Shown here piece after piece: positions 53,294 to 61,045 of a DNA stretch of 64,000 bases (positions are counted from its first letter, which is position 1; each line of letters opens with the position of its first letter). The DNA lies in the NCBI GenBank assembly GCA_002336915.1, contig DDET01000063.1, forward strand, positions 5,143-69,142, in the 5' to 3' direction. The notes below the pieces were generated by a model, which had not been told where the DNA came from, ran no database searches, and saw only the letters and a list, made by a program, of their open reading frames with translations. The translations under genes and the position numbers were made by a program. The stretch comes from Bacteroidetes bacterium UBA1947. Lineage in GTDB: Bacteria; Bacteroidota; Bacteroidia; Chitinophagales; Chitinophagaceae.

Positions 53294-54469
53294 TTACGCT
53301 CGTTCTATAATGCCGGCTATACCTTGCCCCCCACCCACACATGCAGTTATCATACCATATCTCTTACCCAGCCTTTCCAGGTCGTGTAGGTTTTGTATGG
53401 TTAGTTTGGCACCGCTGCAGCCCAAAGGATGCCCCAGGGAGATAGCGCCGCCATTTATGTTCACTATTTCCGGGTTCATGCCCAGTTCCCTTATCACCGC
53501 CAGCGATTGTGATGCAAATGCCTCGTTTAATTCTATCAGGTCAATATCGCTTAGGTTCATGCCCGCCTGTTTCAATGCCTTGGGCACAGCCGCCACAGGC
53601 CCCATGCCCATTATGCGTGGATCCACACCTGCACTGGCACAGGCTATCAGCCTCCCCCAGGGCTTCAATCCCAATTGGTTCATCATCTTTTCCCCCATCA
53701 CGATCACAAACGCAGCTCCGTCCGATGTTTGAGAAGAGTTGCCTGCTGTTACCGTACCTCCTTGTGCAAACACAGCAGGTAGCTTGGCTAGCGCAGCCGT
53801 GCTGGTATCCGCACGCGGACCTTCATCGGTATCTACTATATATTCCCTTGTTGCTTTTTTATTTTTCTCGTTCACATACACTTCCTGCACGGTAATGGGC
53901 AATATGCCCGGCTTGAAATAACCTTCCTGTATCGCCTTTATAGCTTTCTGGTGCGAATTGTAAGCAAACGTATCCTGCTCCTCGCGACTCACTTTAAAGT
54001 CCTGCGCTACCTGTTCTGCAGTTAAGCCCATACTCAGGTAGTAGTCTGCATGCGCCTTCGTTATCTCGTAATTAGGCATAGTGCGCCAACCTGCCGTAGG
54101 CACCAGGCTCATGCTTTCCGTTCCCCCTGCTATAATGCAGTCCGCCATTCCTGTTCTTATTTTAGCGGTAGCAATTGCTATAGTCTCCAGCCCCGATGCG
54201 CAGTAGCGGTTTACGGTCACACCCGGTGCCCAGTCGCCTATGGCCCTGTTGGCTATAATGCGCCCCACCTGCAGCCCTTGCTCAGCCTCTGGTACCGCGT
54301 TGCCCACTATTACATCGTCTATAAGTTTAGTGTCCAGTTGCGGCACACTTGCCAGCAATCCCTTTATTACATCCACGGCCAGGTCGTCCGGCCTGTAAAA
54401 ACGAAAGCCCCCGCGTTTTGCCTTTCCCACCGCCGTGCGGTACCCTGCTATGATATATGCCTCTTGCAT
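53294..54469 (-). CDS. Acetyl-CoA acyltransferase (thiolase)
   Basis: Thiolase of 391 residues. The nucleophilic Cys is in NRYCASGLETIA near residue 89. The His motif is in GGAISLGHPLGCSGAK, and the second Cys is in CVGGGQGIAG near the end. It catalyses thiolytic cleavage or condensation of acyl-CoA in fatty-acid oxidation or ketone-type metabolism. The class (degradative FadA-like or biosynthetic) cannot be fixed by motif; the N-terminus YIIAGYRTAVGKAKRGGFRF suggests FadA/AtoB type. No other beta-oxidation gene is adjacent. Confidence 0.93.
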   Translation of the reverse strand: MQEAYIIAGYRTAVGKAKRGGFRFYRPDDLAVDVIKGLLASVPQLDTKLIDDVIVGNAVPEAEQGLQVGRIIANRAIGDWAPGVTVNRYCASGLETIAIATAKIRTGMADCIIAGGTESMSLVPTAGWRTMPNYEITKAHADYYLSMGLTAEQVAQDFKVSREEQDTFAYNSHQKAIKAIQEGYFKPGILPITVQEVYVNEKNKKATREYIVDTDEGPRADTSTAALAKLPAVFAQGGTVTAGNSSQTSDGAAFVIVMGEKMMNQLGLKPWGRLIACASAGVDPRIMGMGPVAAVPKALKQAGMNLSDIDLIELNEAFASQSLAVIRELGMNPEIVNINGGAISLGHPLGCSGAKLTIQNLHDLERLGKRYGMITACVGGGQGIAGIIERA

Positions 54470-54744
54470 GCTAATTCCGGATAAGTACTTAAAGTTACCA
54501 ATTCCAAATGATTTTATTCAACTTAAGGCTGAATAGGCTCTTGTCATGGTGAGCCCCGTCGAACCCTGACATGCCGGGCACTTATTCTATAGCTGACTGC
54601 GGGTAGCATTCCGTCAGTACCGCTCTTCGCGGTGAGGCGGTTATGCGTTATCGGTTTTCCGGTCTCCGCTACACGCTCCCGCTCTCCATCTACTGGCATT
54701 ATTATTATCTATTCCCATATTAAGGGATCCCGGCAATCCTTGCG
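54470..54744. other. Gene-free stretch with degraded dispersed repeats
   Basis: No gene seen. TGTCATGG...CCCTGACA at 54542-54571 is a diverged relative of the palindrome repeated at 55204 and 55553. GGTAGCATTCCGTCAGTACC at 54602-54621 with the following CGCTCTTCGCGGTGAGGCGG is a diverged copy of the GGTAGCGTCAGCACCG module at 55145 and 55494. The rest is unremarkable. Confidence 0.55.
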
Positions 54745-54752
54745 TAAATTTG
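54745..54752 (+). promoter_or_regulatory. Bacteroidota -7 promoter box for the CoA-binding protein gene
   Basis: TAAATTTG matches TAnnTTTG, 30 bases before the ATG at 54783, and overlaps the in-frame TTG at 54750 that would otherwise be an alternative start. Confidence 0.6.
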
Positions 54753-54782
54753 CAGGGTCAGACAAATCAGGATCCAGGCATT

Positions 54783-55142
54783 ATGAAAAAGACATTAGTA
54801 TTAGGCGCATCAGAAAATCCGTCACGTTACAGCTACCTCGCAGTAAACAGGTTGCTGTCGCACAAGCATCCCGTAGTAGCCATAGGCAGGAAGAAAGGCA
54901 AAGTGCAGAATGTAGACATCATCACTGAGCATCCCGAAATGAACGACATAGATACGGTAACCCTCTACCTTAATCCCGACAATCAAAAACCCTACTACAA
55001 TTATATACTATCTCTCCATCCCAAACGCATCATCTTTAACCCCGGCACAGAAAACCCCGAGCTGGAGAAACTGGCCAAACAAAAAGGAATAGAACCAATA
55101 GAAGCCTGCACACTGGTAATGTTAAGTACCGGTCAATATTAA
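54783..55142 (+). CDS. CoA-binding domain protein (YccU-like)
   Basis: Rossmann-fold protein of 119 residues, starting MKKTLVLGASENPSRYSYLA. The glycine-rich turn LGASENPSRYSY and the segments HPVVAIGRKKGKVQNVDI, VTLYLNPDNQKPYYNYI and FNPGTENPELE match the single-domain CoA-binding family. The catalytic role is unknown; relatives bind CoA or an acyl-CoA. The start is chosen from the promoter box at 54745. The end touches the first copy of the 106-base repeat. The next gene downstream is more than 630 bases away. Confidence 0.82.
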   Translation: MKKTLVLGASENPSRYSYLAVNRLLSHKHPVVAIGRKKGKVQNVDIITEHPEMNDIDTVTLYLNPDNQKPYYNYILSLHPKRIIFNPGTENPELEKLAKQKGIEPIEACTLVMLSTGQY

Positions 55143-55246
55143 CAGGTAGCGTCAGCACCGCTTTTCGCGGTCAGACGCGTTTTGGAAAAGCACATAGAAT
55201 TCCTGTCACCCTGAGCCCTGTCGAAGGGTGACAATGTTGAAAATAT
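55141..55246. repeat. 106-base dispersed repeat, copy 1
   Basis: Begins AACAGGTAGCGTCAGCACCG and matches copy 2 at 55490-55595 with about three differences. Two structured parts: ACCGC-TTTTC-GCGGT, and the palindrome TGTCACCCT (55204-55212) with AGGGTGACA (55225-55233). The first bases overlap the stop of the CoA-binding gene. Confidence 0.85.
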
Positions 55247-55272
55247 TTTCCGAGGCCTTCACACAGCGCCCA

Positions 55273-55376
55273 CAAGTCCCATCGGGACGAAATATCGGCA
55301 GAAAAATATTACCCTCGATAACGCAAGTCCCATAGGGACGAAATATGGCTACTCCTATGCTCTGCCCCAGAGGGGC
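55273..55376. repeat. Short palindromic repeats of two further families
   Basis: CAAGTCCCATCGGGACGAAA (55273-55292, continuing TAT) recurs as CAAGTCCCATAGGGACGAAA at 55324-55343, 51 bases later. GCCCC-AGA-GGGGC lies at 55364-55376. All are short inverted repeats typical of dispersed intergenic elements; no coding potential was seen. Confidence 0.7.
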
Positions 55377-55452
55377 TACCGCTTTGTAGAAATATCAACA
55401 CCTAACCTTATTATACCTCGGAGGGGCTAAGCATCACAATACAGTGCATCGC

Positions 55453-55486
55453 AGCGTAGGTGCCGCTTTTCGCGATCGACCGCGTT
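55453..55486. repeat. Partial copy of the GGTAGCGTCAGC module
   Basis: GTAGGTGCCGCTTTTCGCGA and the following GACCGCGTT resemble the first third of the 106-base repeat, four bases before full copy 2 begins. Confidence 0.6.
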
Positions 55487-55489
55487 AAG

Positions 55490-55595
55490 AACAGGTAGCG
55501 TCAGCACCGCTTTTCGCGGTCAGACGCGTTTTGGACAAGCACATAGAATTCCTGTCACCCTGAGCCCAGTCGAAGGGTGACAATGCTGAAAATAT
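55490..55595. repeat. 106-base dispersed repeat, copy 2
   Basis: Second copy of the 55141 repeat, differing at about three bases. The palindrome arms are at 55553-55561 and 55574-55582. The two copies have the same orientation and are 349 bases apart from start to start. Confidence 0.85.
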
Positions 55596-55632
55596 ATTCT
55601 TCTGCAACACTTATGCAACCGCATCAATTGCC

Positions 55633-55648
55633 CCGGCCTTCAGGCCGG
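55633..55648. repeat. Short palindrome of a third family
   Basis: CCGGCCT-TC-AGGCCGG near-perfect palindrome within the gene-free stretch before 55777. The remaining bases to 55776 show no gene or promoter box that I can support. Confidence 0.6.
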
Positions 55649-55776
55649 TGATAAAAGACCATCATACCTCGGCTTTAACCCAAAGACTCCACACTGCCCT
55701 CCGCGAAAATTACATTCCCATGATATGAACACAACGCGCCATGTTGTAACTTCATAACACGCTAAAAACCTATGTT

Positions 55777-56295
55777 ATGACCACAAGATCCTTTATCCTA
55801 AAATGCACATTAGCGCTCATCTTGTCCTGTCTGACCTTACACGTATTCGCCCAATCTGGAAAAATAACCGGGTCAGTCACCGATGAGAAAAATCAACCAA
55901 TAATAGGTGCGATAGTGCGGGTGTATTCTACTGTCGTTACCAAGGGTGGCGCAGCCACCGATGTTGATGGCAAATATGTAGTAAGCCCCTTGGCTGCAGG
56001 CAATGATTATGAAGTTAAGGTAGATTATGTCGATTATGAAACCGCTGTTTTCAAGGGTATTGTTGTCCGGAATGGAAGTTCTACAAAGGTCAATGCAAAT
56101 TTGAAGCTGAAAACTAAACAGCCTCGCGAGCCGGTAGTTACATATCAACACGAACCTCTTATATTAATTCCTCCTCGTCCCCCTGTTCAGGATGTAAATG
56201 ATATTAAGCGTGCGGGTACCACCAAGCCTGCCGATCCCGTTGCAGTAACAAGTCCGGGAATTCTAACCCAACAAAAGAAAGTACCCCCGATGTAA
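55777..56295 (+). CDS. Secreted protein with an orphan carboxypeptidase-regulatory-like domain
   Basis: Protein of 172 residues. A signal peptide covers about residues 1-27 (ends HVFAQ). The domain at residues 28-112 (GSVTDEKNQPIIGAIVRVYS; TDVDGKYVVSPLAAG) is the Ig-like fold normally found at the N-terminus of TonB-dependent receptors. A Pro-rich tail of about 60 residues follows, with no plug or barrel. It is therefore either a small secreted or periplasmic protein in its own right, or the surviving front of a lost receptor; the tail is not recognisable receptor sequence. It converges on the tandem paralogues at 56423-58571. Confidence 0.75.
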   Translation: MTTRSFILKCTLALILSCLTLHVFAQSGKITGSVTDEKNQPIIGAIVRVYSTVVTKGGAATDVDGKYVVSPLAAGNDYEVKVDYVDYETAVFKGIVVRNGSSTKVNANLKLKTKQPREPVVTYQHEPLILIPPRPPVQDVNDIKRAGTTKPADPVAVTSPGILTQQKKVPPM

Positions 56296-56422
56296 AATTA
56301 CATGACCTCGATAACGCGGATATTAAAAAAGCCTCACACAGGGTTAAAGAAACACTCTTATACTAACCCTAATCATATCAATAAAGAGGACATAGACCAC
56401 ATCCATTGATGTTCATTTGCTT

Positions 56423-57478
56423 TCATTGCAACCTGCTCACCGGAACAAAATTCCTCGTATCAGGATCAAATTTTGCACGATACAAAGCATCTCCCTCGGT
56501 TTTAAAACCACCCATTGCCGCCTCAGCCGCCAGCACACCCACAGCTCCGAAAAAGAAACCTGCGGCCATCATTGTTCCATCAGCATTCCTCGGTCCCTTT
56601 AGCCATTTTTTTGCATAAAATTCGCCATCCCGGAAATACATAGGCACGCAATGCGATCCTTCACCCACTGCCCAGGTAGTGTCATTGTATATGGCGAAGA
56701 AAGAATTTTCCTGTACACGTTTTCCCCTGTTCCCTTTTTTGTTTGCGTAATAATAGGCTATTTCTCTCTTGTCTCCGCTAAAAGATACCTGCGCAATAAT
56801 AGGTGTGTCCGTAGGCTCGTTATTGATGAACTGGTCTGCAGTATAGTAGATACCTTGTTTAAAGTTGCCGGTATAGATAGGATAATTTTGCCTTTCATTC
56901 TTTCGTTTTTCAAGCAACTCATTTTCAGTAAAGGACTTGGCATCTTTTGCGCTGCTTGTGGCAAAGCCGGATAAAAGGTCAGCTATTTTATATCGCGTGG
57001 CCCTCAACAACTTTGTAGTTACACCAGCCTGCGATGCCCGCAGTTCATAAAGAGAGTCAACTTTCCCCAGGTACTTATATTGCTTGCCATTGCCACTGTA
57101 AAAATCGCCGTCAAAATAGATTGTCGCCATGTTAGTGTTTTGGTTAGGTTGGTCTTCTATTTCAAAACCGTAAAGCACTAGCAGCAATTCCTTATTTCCC
57201 TTATTGCCGGTCTGCAGTGTATTAAAATATTCCTCGAGAAACACCTTAAATGGCTTTTCCGTAACAACCCTCTTCACCTTGCCCAACACTCCCGTTCTCA
57301 GGTAGCCTATATCATCTTTGTTTTTGCGCATATCCAGCACGCGTAGACTGCCACAATTGCTTTCTTCTGCAATACGATATGCACTATCGATCTTGAAAAC
57401 ATAAGTATCCTGTGCTTTTACATTAGTGGCCAGGAATGAGGCAAATAGAAACGCAATGATAAGTTTCATACTTTTCAT
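56423..57478 (-). CDS. Secreted protein of unknown family, paralogue A
   Basis: Protein of 351 residues. A signal peptide covers about residues 1-22 (ends NVKAQ). Conserved with the next gene are a front segment with CGSLRVLDMRKNK, a middle EEYFNTLQTGNKGNKELLLV, the block YPIYTGNFKQGIYYTADQFI, and the ending YRAKFDPDTRNFVPVSRLQ. Near residues 303-322 lies a Gly/Ala-rich hydrophobic stretch (MMAAGFFFGAVGVLAAEAA). I recognise no family or catalytic motif. It follows paralogue B by 34 bases on the same strand, so the two are an operon. Confidence 0.75.
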   Translation of the reverse strand: MKSMKLIIAFLFASFLATNVKAQDTYVFKIDSAYRIAEESNCGSLRVLDMRKNKDDIGYLRTGVLGKVKRVVTEKPFKVFLEEYFNTLQTGNKGNKELLLVLYGFEIEDQPNQNTNMATIYFDGDFYSGNGKQYKYLGKVDSLYELRASQAGVTTKLLRATRYKIADLLSGFATSSAKDAKSFTENELLEKRKNERQNYPIYTGNFKQGIYYTADQFINNEPTDTPIIAQVSFSGDKREIAYYYANKKGNRGKRVQENSFFAIYNDTTWAVGEGSHCVPMYFRDGEFYAKKWLKGPRNADGTMMAAGFFFGAVGVLAAEAAMGGFKTEGDALYRAKFDPDTRNFVPVSRLQ

Positions 57479-57512
57479 ACATAGAGGTTTTGATAAGTTT
57501 ATGTTTTGCGGT

Positions 57513-58571
57513 TTATTCGATACGCTTTACCGGGATGAAGTCTTTTATGTCAGGATCAAATTTTGCCCGGTATAAACCCCAGCTTGCGCGTTCTTTCCCA
57601 CCTGATGCAGAAGACGCTATTAATGCGCCGGCGAGTCCAAACATGATTCCCATGTTGCTCACATTAGCATTCCCTTTTACGCCTTTGAATCGCCTGTCTG
57701 CATAAAATTCCCCGTTTTTATAGCTCATTGGCTCACAATGTCCGTTTATGCCTACCATCCATGATTTACCGTCGTAAACGGCAAAGAAATCCCTCTCGTC
57801 AATATGCTTGACCTTCTTTCCTTTCTCGTTGGCATAGTGGAACCGCACTTCTCTTTTGTCGCCTATGTAATATACTTCCTGTACGATAGGTGTATCCGAC
57901 GGCTGGTTATTTACAAACTGGTCTGCGGTGTAATAGATGCCTTTTTTGAAATTTGTATCGCGGTAAATTGGGTATTTCAAATGCTCGGTGTTGCGTTTGC
58001 CCGCCAGGTCCCGCTCCTTATAATAACCGGCACTTTTTACCTCTGATGTTGCAAAGCGGGAAAAGATGTCACACAGTTTATATGCGGTGACATTAACTAA
58101 CTTCTTACTGGCATTCCCTCCGGACATTAATTCATACATAGAATCAACCTTCCCCAAATAAGTATATTGGTCGCTGCTGCCGCGATAAAAATCAGCATTG
58201 AAGTATATGCTGCTTATCTCATCTCCATTGGGACTGTTTTCTATATTGAAATTGTACAGAACAAGCAACAATTCGTCATTTCCGCTCGTTTGGCCCGCCA
58301 GCATTTTGCTAAAATACTCGGGCAAAAATGTATTAAGCGGACTTTCAGGGATCACCGTTTTCCTCTGTTGAAACATGCCGTGGCCAAGGAGAACATGCCC
58401 CATACTGTATTTGTTTTCCCGCATGTCCAGTAGGCGCAGGCTGCTGCACAAACTCGGCTTTTGAAATTTGTAAACGGTGTCCGGGCTAAAAATAAACGGG
58501 TCTTCCTGTGCTAGTGCTTTTGAAGATAACAGGCAGCCGAAGAGAACGAGCTTGATAAGTTTATAACGCAT
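57513..58571 (-). CDS. Secreted protein of unknown family, paralogue B
   Basis: Protein of 352 residues, the upstream member of the tandem pair. A signal peptide covers residues 1-21 (ends SKALAQ). Matching blocks are CSSLRLLDMRENK, NDELLLVLYNFNIENSP, YPIYRDTNFKKGIYYTADQF, a Gly/Ala-rich hydrophobic part (MGIMFGLAGALIASSASGG), and the ending YRAKFDPDIKDFIPVKRIE. The blocks shared with paralogue A are full length and collinear, so the pair arose by tandem duplication and then diverged considerably. No recognised domain. Confidence 0.75.
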   Translation of the reverse strand: MRYKLIKLVLFGCLLSSKALAQEDPFIFSPDTVYKFQKPSLCSSLRLLDMRENKYSMGHVLLGHGMFQQRKTVIPESPLNTFLPEYFSKMLAGQTSGNDELLLVLYNFNIENSPNGDEISSIYFNADFYRGSSDQYTYLGKVDSMYELMSGGNASKKLVNVTAYKLCDIFSRFATSEVKSAGYYKERDLAGKRNTEHLKYPIYRDTNFKKGIYYTADQFVNNQPSDTPIVQEVYYIGDKREVRFHYANEKGKKVKHIDERDFFAVYDGKSWMVGINGHCEPMSYKNGEFYADRRFKGVKGNANVSNMGIMFGLAGALIASSASGGKERASWGLYRAKFDPDIKDFIPVKRIE

Positions 58572-58612
58572 CTTTTATTTTGATGAGGTAAATTAGATTC
58601 TGATTTTTAATT

Positions 58613-59704
58613 TTAATTATAACTATCCCCCAGCCACAATGCCCCGCTTATACTGTCCCGCTTCGCCCCCGTCACACTGCTCAATACATTCGTCTCTTCT
58701 CTCCAGCGCAGCGCACCTATCAGCGCCATGATCAGCGCCTCTTTATATTGTATCACAGTAGCATCGGGTACATGAATGGTAACATTCAACGGCATCAACA
58801 CTTCCTGCAGTTTCATCAGCAGGAACTGGTTAAAGGCACCACCACCCGTCACCAATATGCTCGGACTTTCTTTGCCTGTTGGGTAGGTTTTCACTGCATT
58901 GGCTATCTGTTCAGCTATATGCTGCACTGCAGTCCTTAGCATGTCATTGCTGCTGTAGCTACTTTCCAATAGAATAGGGAACACCAACTTAACAGCAGCC
59001 TCATTACTCAATGATTTTGGTGCAGGCAGGCTATAATATTCCTGCTCATTCAGCACGATCAATACATCCTCCAGCAGTTCGCCCTGTTCCGCCATTGCCC
59101 CGTCCTCGTCCATTTCTTTGCCTTCTCTCCTTGCCAGTCCGTTCAATACCTGGTTCGCAGGGCAAACATCAAATGCCATCATCTCTCCCTCATGCGGAAC
59201 AGTAATATTTGCTATCCCCCCTATATTCAGCCGGTAATCATATTGTCCAAACAGCAGTTTGTCACCAATAGGTACTATAGGCGCACCCTGTCCGCCCAAT
59301 GCCACATCCAGCGCCCGCAGGTCACTGATCACAGGAAATCCTGTAACCGCAGCAATTGTTGCCCCATCACCCACCTGGCAGCTAGTATTATTTTCCGGCT
59401 CGTGCATCACTGTATGCCCGTGCGATGCTATAAAATGCACAGCCTGTATATCATTGTCCTTAATGAATTGGTTCACCAGTTCCCCGGTATATCGTCCATA
59501 AGCAGTATTCATTCTCAGGAACTCATGCACCGGCATCTGCGAGGCATGCGATAGTCTATAAGCCCAGTCTTCATTGTAAGGTACACATGCCGCATATAAT
59601 ATCTCGTAGCTCCATTGTCCGCGTATCTCTTCCAGTTGCGTATACACTATATCCAGCCCATCCAGCGAGCTCCCCGACATCAAGCCTATAACCTTGTAAA
59701 TCAT
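58613..59704 (-). CDS. anmK: Anhydro-N-acetylmuramic acid kinase
   Basis: Protein of 363 residues of the ASKHA-fold sugar-kinase group that recycles anhydroMurNAc from cell-wall turnover. The phosphate-1 motif is GLMSGSSLDGLDIVYTQL at the N-terminus; then come SHGHTVMHEPEN, the GGIANIT strand, FDVCPANQVLN and LVTGGGAFN. It starts with ATG at 59704. It lies 41 bases before paralogue B on the same strand, so read-through is possible, although the functions look unrelated. Confidence 0.94.
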   Translation of the reverse strand: MIYKVIGLMSGSSLDGLDIVYTQLEEIRGQWSYEILYAACVPYNEDWAYRLSHASQMPVHEFLRMNTAYGRYTGELVNQFIKDNDIQAVHFIASHGHTVMHEPENNTSCQVGDGATIAAVTGFPVISDLRALDVALGGQGAPIVPIGDKLLFGQYDYRLNIGGIANITVPHEGEMMAFDVCPANQVLNGLARREGKEMDEDGAMAEQGELLEDVLIVLNEQEYYSLPAPKSLSNEAAVKLVFPILLESSYSSNDMLRTAVQHIAEQIANAVKTYPTGKESPSILVTGGGAFNQFLLMKLQEVLMPLNVTIHVPDATVIQYKEALIMALIGALRWREETNVLSSVTGAKRDSISGALWLGDSYN

Positions 59705-59809
59705 GCTGCAAAATAAATAAAAGACCCGGTTTTAGAGTTTTAACGTTTTAAATGGGCTGTTAACTATGTGCTGGCACTGTTTTCCTTACTGACAAATAAA
59801 TCCCACATC

Positions 59810-59968
59810 ATGAAAAAGATCTTCGAGAACGGCCTATACAAAGTCCTGAGCATGCTCTTTTCCGCTCTGGGAAAGCCTATAGTCTCTGTCCCTGACTCCG
59901 CCCGTATACTTGATCTTAACCAGATAATTCCCACAGCCGCTCTTATCAAAACGACGTTTCCCCATTAA
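59810..59968 (+). CDS. Possible small protein of 52 residues
   Basis: An ATG at 59810 opens a frame encoding MKKIFENGLYKVLSMLFSAL and then about 32 more residues ending KTTFPH. The composition is protein-like, with a basic start and an amphipathic or hydrophobic first half. No homologue is recognised and no promoter box is evident. An alternative start at 59768 would add 14 residues. Just after the stop is a 14-base direct repeat (TTAATATCCCACCT twice, from 59965). It may not be real. Confidence 0.3.
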   Translation: MKKIFENGLYKVLSMLFSALGKPIVSVPDSARILDLNQIIPTAALIKTTFPH

Positions 59969-60063
59969 TATCCCACCTTTAATATCCCACCTGCTCCGCC
60001 GACAATTTTTTTGCAACCCGTGGCACAGTTTTAATTATTACCAATACAACTAAACTTGTTTTT

Positions 60064-60354
60064 ATGAAAAAGGCTATTGAAACACACTGCTTTGGCTTCG
60101 CGCTGTTAATATTTGCATTATTTGCTAATGTGATTGCATTTGCACAGGATGGCGGCGCTACCGTTAGCAAAACCACCACCACCTCCTCCAGCTCTGCTGA
60201 GAACGTACCCGTCGCCGACTGGTATACAGCCCCCTGGGTATGGATAGTGGGCGGATTGGTATTGGTGCTTATAATTGTAGCGCTCACCCGCAACAGCAAC
60301 AAAACCTCTGCTACCACAACCACCCGCGTAACACGCACTACCGAGGTAGATTAA
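60064..60354 (+). CDS. Small secreted/membrane protein with a Thr/Ser-rich region
   Basis: Protein of 96 residues. A signal peptide covers about residues 1-27 (ending IAFAQ). A Ser/Thr-rich stretch (VSKTTTTSSSSAENV) follows, then one strong membrane span near residues 59-77 (VWIVGGLVLVLIIVALT) and a Thr/Arg-rich tail. It is probably an inner-membrane protein with a short cytoplasmic tail. I do not recognise the family. It is a single gene with 110 bases on the left and 43 on the right. Confidence 0.6.
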   Translation: MKKAIETHCFGFALLIFALFANVIAFAQDGGATVSKTTTTSSSSAENVPVADWYTAPWVWIVGGLVLVLIIVALTRNSNKTSATTTTRVTRTTEVD

Positions 60355-60369
60355 TATTGATACATTCCT

Positions 60370-60394
60370 TGTAAATTCGTCTTCAGAATTTACA
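60370..60394 (+). promoter_or_regulatory. Perfect inverted repeat just before the PaiB-like start codon
   Basis: TGTAAATTC (60370-60378), seven-base spacer GTCTTCA, GAATTTACA (60386-60394). The right arm ends three bases before the TTG start. It could be an operator for self-regulation or a leader hairpin that hides the start. It has no T tract, so it does not look like a terminator. Confidence 0.55.
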
Positions 60395-60397
60395 GCA

Positions 60398-61024
60398 TTG
60401 TATAAGATACCATATTTCACCGAGACAGATAAGGATCTCGTTACAGCATTTATGAAGGCCCATCCCTTCGTGACCCTGGTTGCGAATGATGGGCTTTCAA
60501 CTGAGGCCACACAGGTGCCCGTGCTTTTAGATGAGCGCGATGGCAAGCTGTTCCTCTTAGCCCACATCATGCGCAAGACAAGCCATCATCTTGCTATAGA
60601 AAAGAACCCCAAAGTACTCATCCTCTTCACCGGCCCGCACTGCTATGTGAGCTCAGGCTGGTATACGGAAAAGATGGGCGCCACCTGGAACTACCAAACC
60701 GTTCATGTGCGTGGCAAAGTCACCTTCCTCGACGATGCAGGCACTATAGACATCCTCCGCCGCCTCCATGAAAAATACGAGACCGGGCAAGAACAACCCC
60801 TGCTCATACAAAACCTGCCTGAGGGTTACGTATCCACACATGTAATGGGTATTGTAGGACTGGAAATAGAAGTGACCGATATTTACCCCATCTTCAAGCT
60901 CAGCCAGAACCGCGACGACGAAAGCTACGTCAACATAGTAAACCACTTGCTAAAAACTAACGACACCGACGCCCACAAAGTAGCCGAAACAATGAAATCA
61001 AGAAGGCCACATTTATTTGGATAA
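60398..61024 (+). CDS. PaiB-family FMN-binding protein (putative transcriptional regulator)
   Basis: Protein of 208 residues. It matches the PaiB/FMN-binding split-barrel family: MYKIPYFTETDKDLVTAF at the start, ATQVPVLLDERDGKLFLLAH, the segment NPKVLILFTGPHCYVSSGWY, and VHVRGKVTFLDDAGTID. In Bacillus, PaiB is a negative regulator of sporulation and protease genes; other members are flavin enzymes. The start is a TTG at 60398, since no ATG lies upstream in frame after the inverted repeat. The C-terminal region (MGIVGLEIEVTDIYPIFKLS) fits the family. A small hairpin follows at 61030. Confidence 0.82.
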   Translation: MYKIPYFTETDKDLVTAFMKAHPFVTLVANDGLSTEATQVPVLLDERDGKLFLLAHIMRKTSHHLAIEKNPKVLILFTGPHCYVSSGWYTEKMGATWNYQTVHVRGKVTFLDDAGTIDILRRLHEKYETGQEQPLLIQNLPEGYVSTHVMGIVGLEIEVTDIYPIFKLSQNRDDESYVNIVNHLLKTNDTDAHKVAETMKSRRPHLFG

Positions 61025-61029
61025 CACTT

Positions 61030-61045
61030 CTCCCCTTCAGGGGAG
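61030..61045. terminator. Short hairpin between PaiB-like gene and M20 amidohydrolase
   Basis: CTCCCC-TTCA-GGGGAG, a six-base stem in the 21-base gap of a convergent pair, without a clear T tract. The same C-rich/G-rich pattern occurs as dispersed repeats at 13851. Confidence 0.4.

Noticed and set aside
55247..55776. Insertion sequence remnant
   Set aside because: No transposase fragment or target-site duplication could be seen; the content is short palindromic repeats only.
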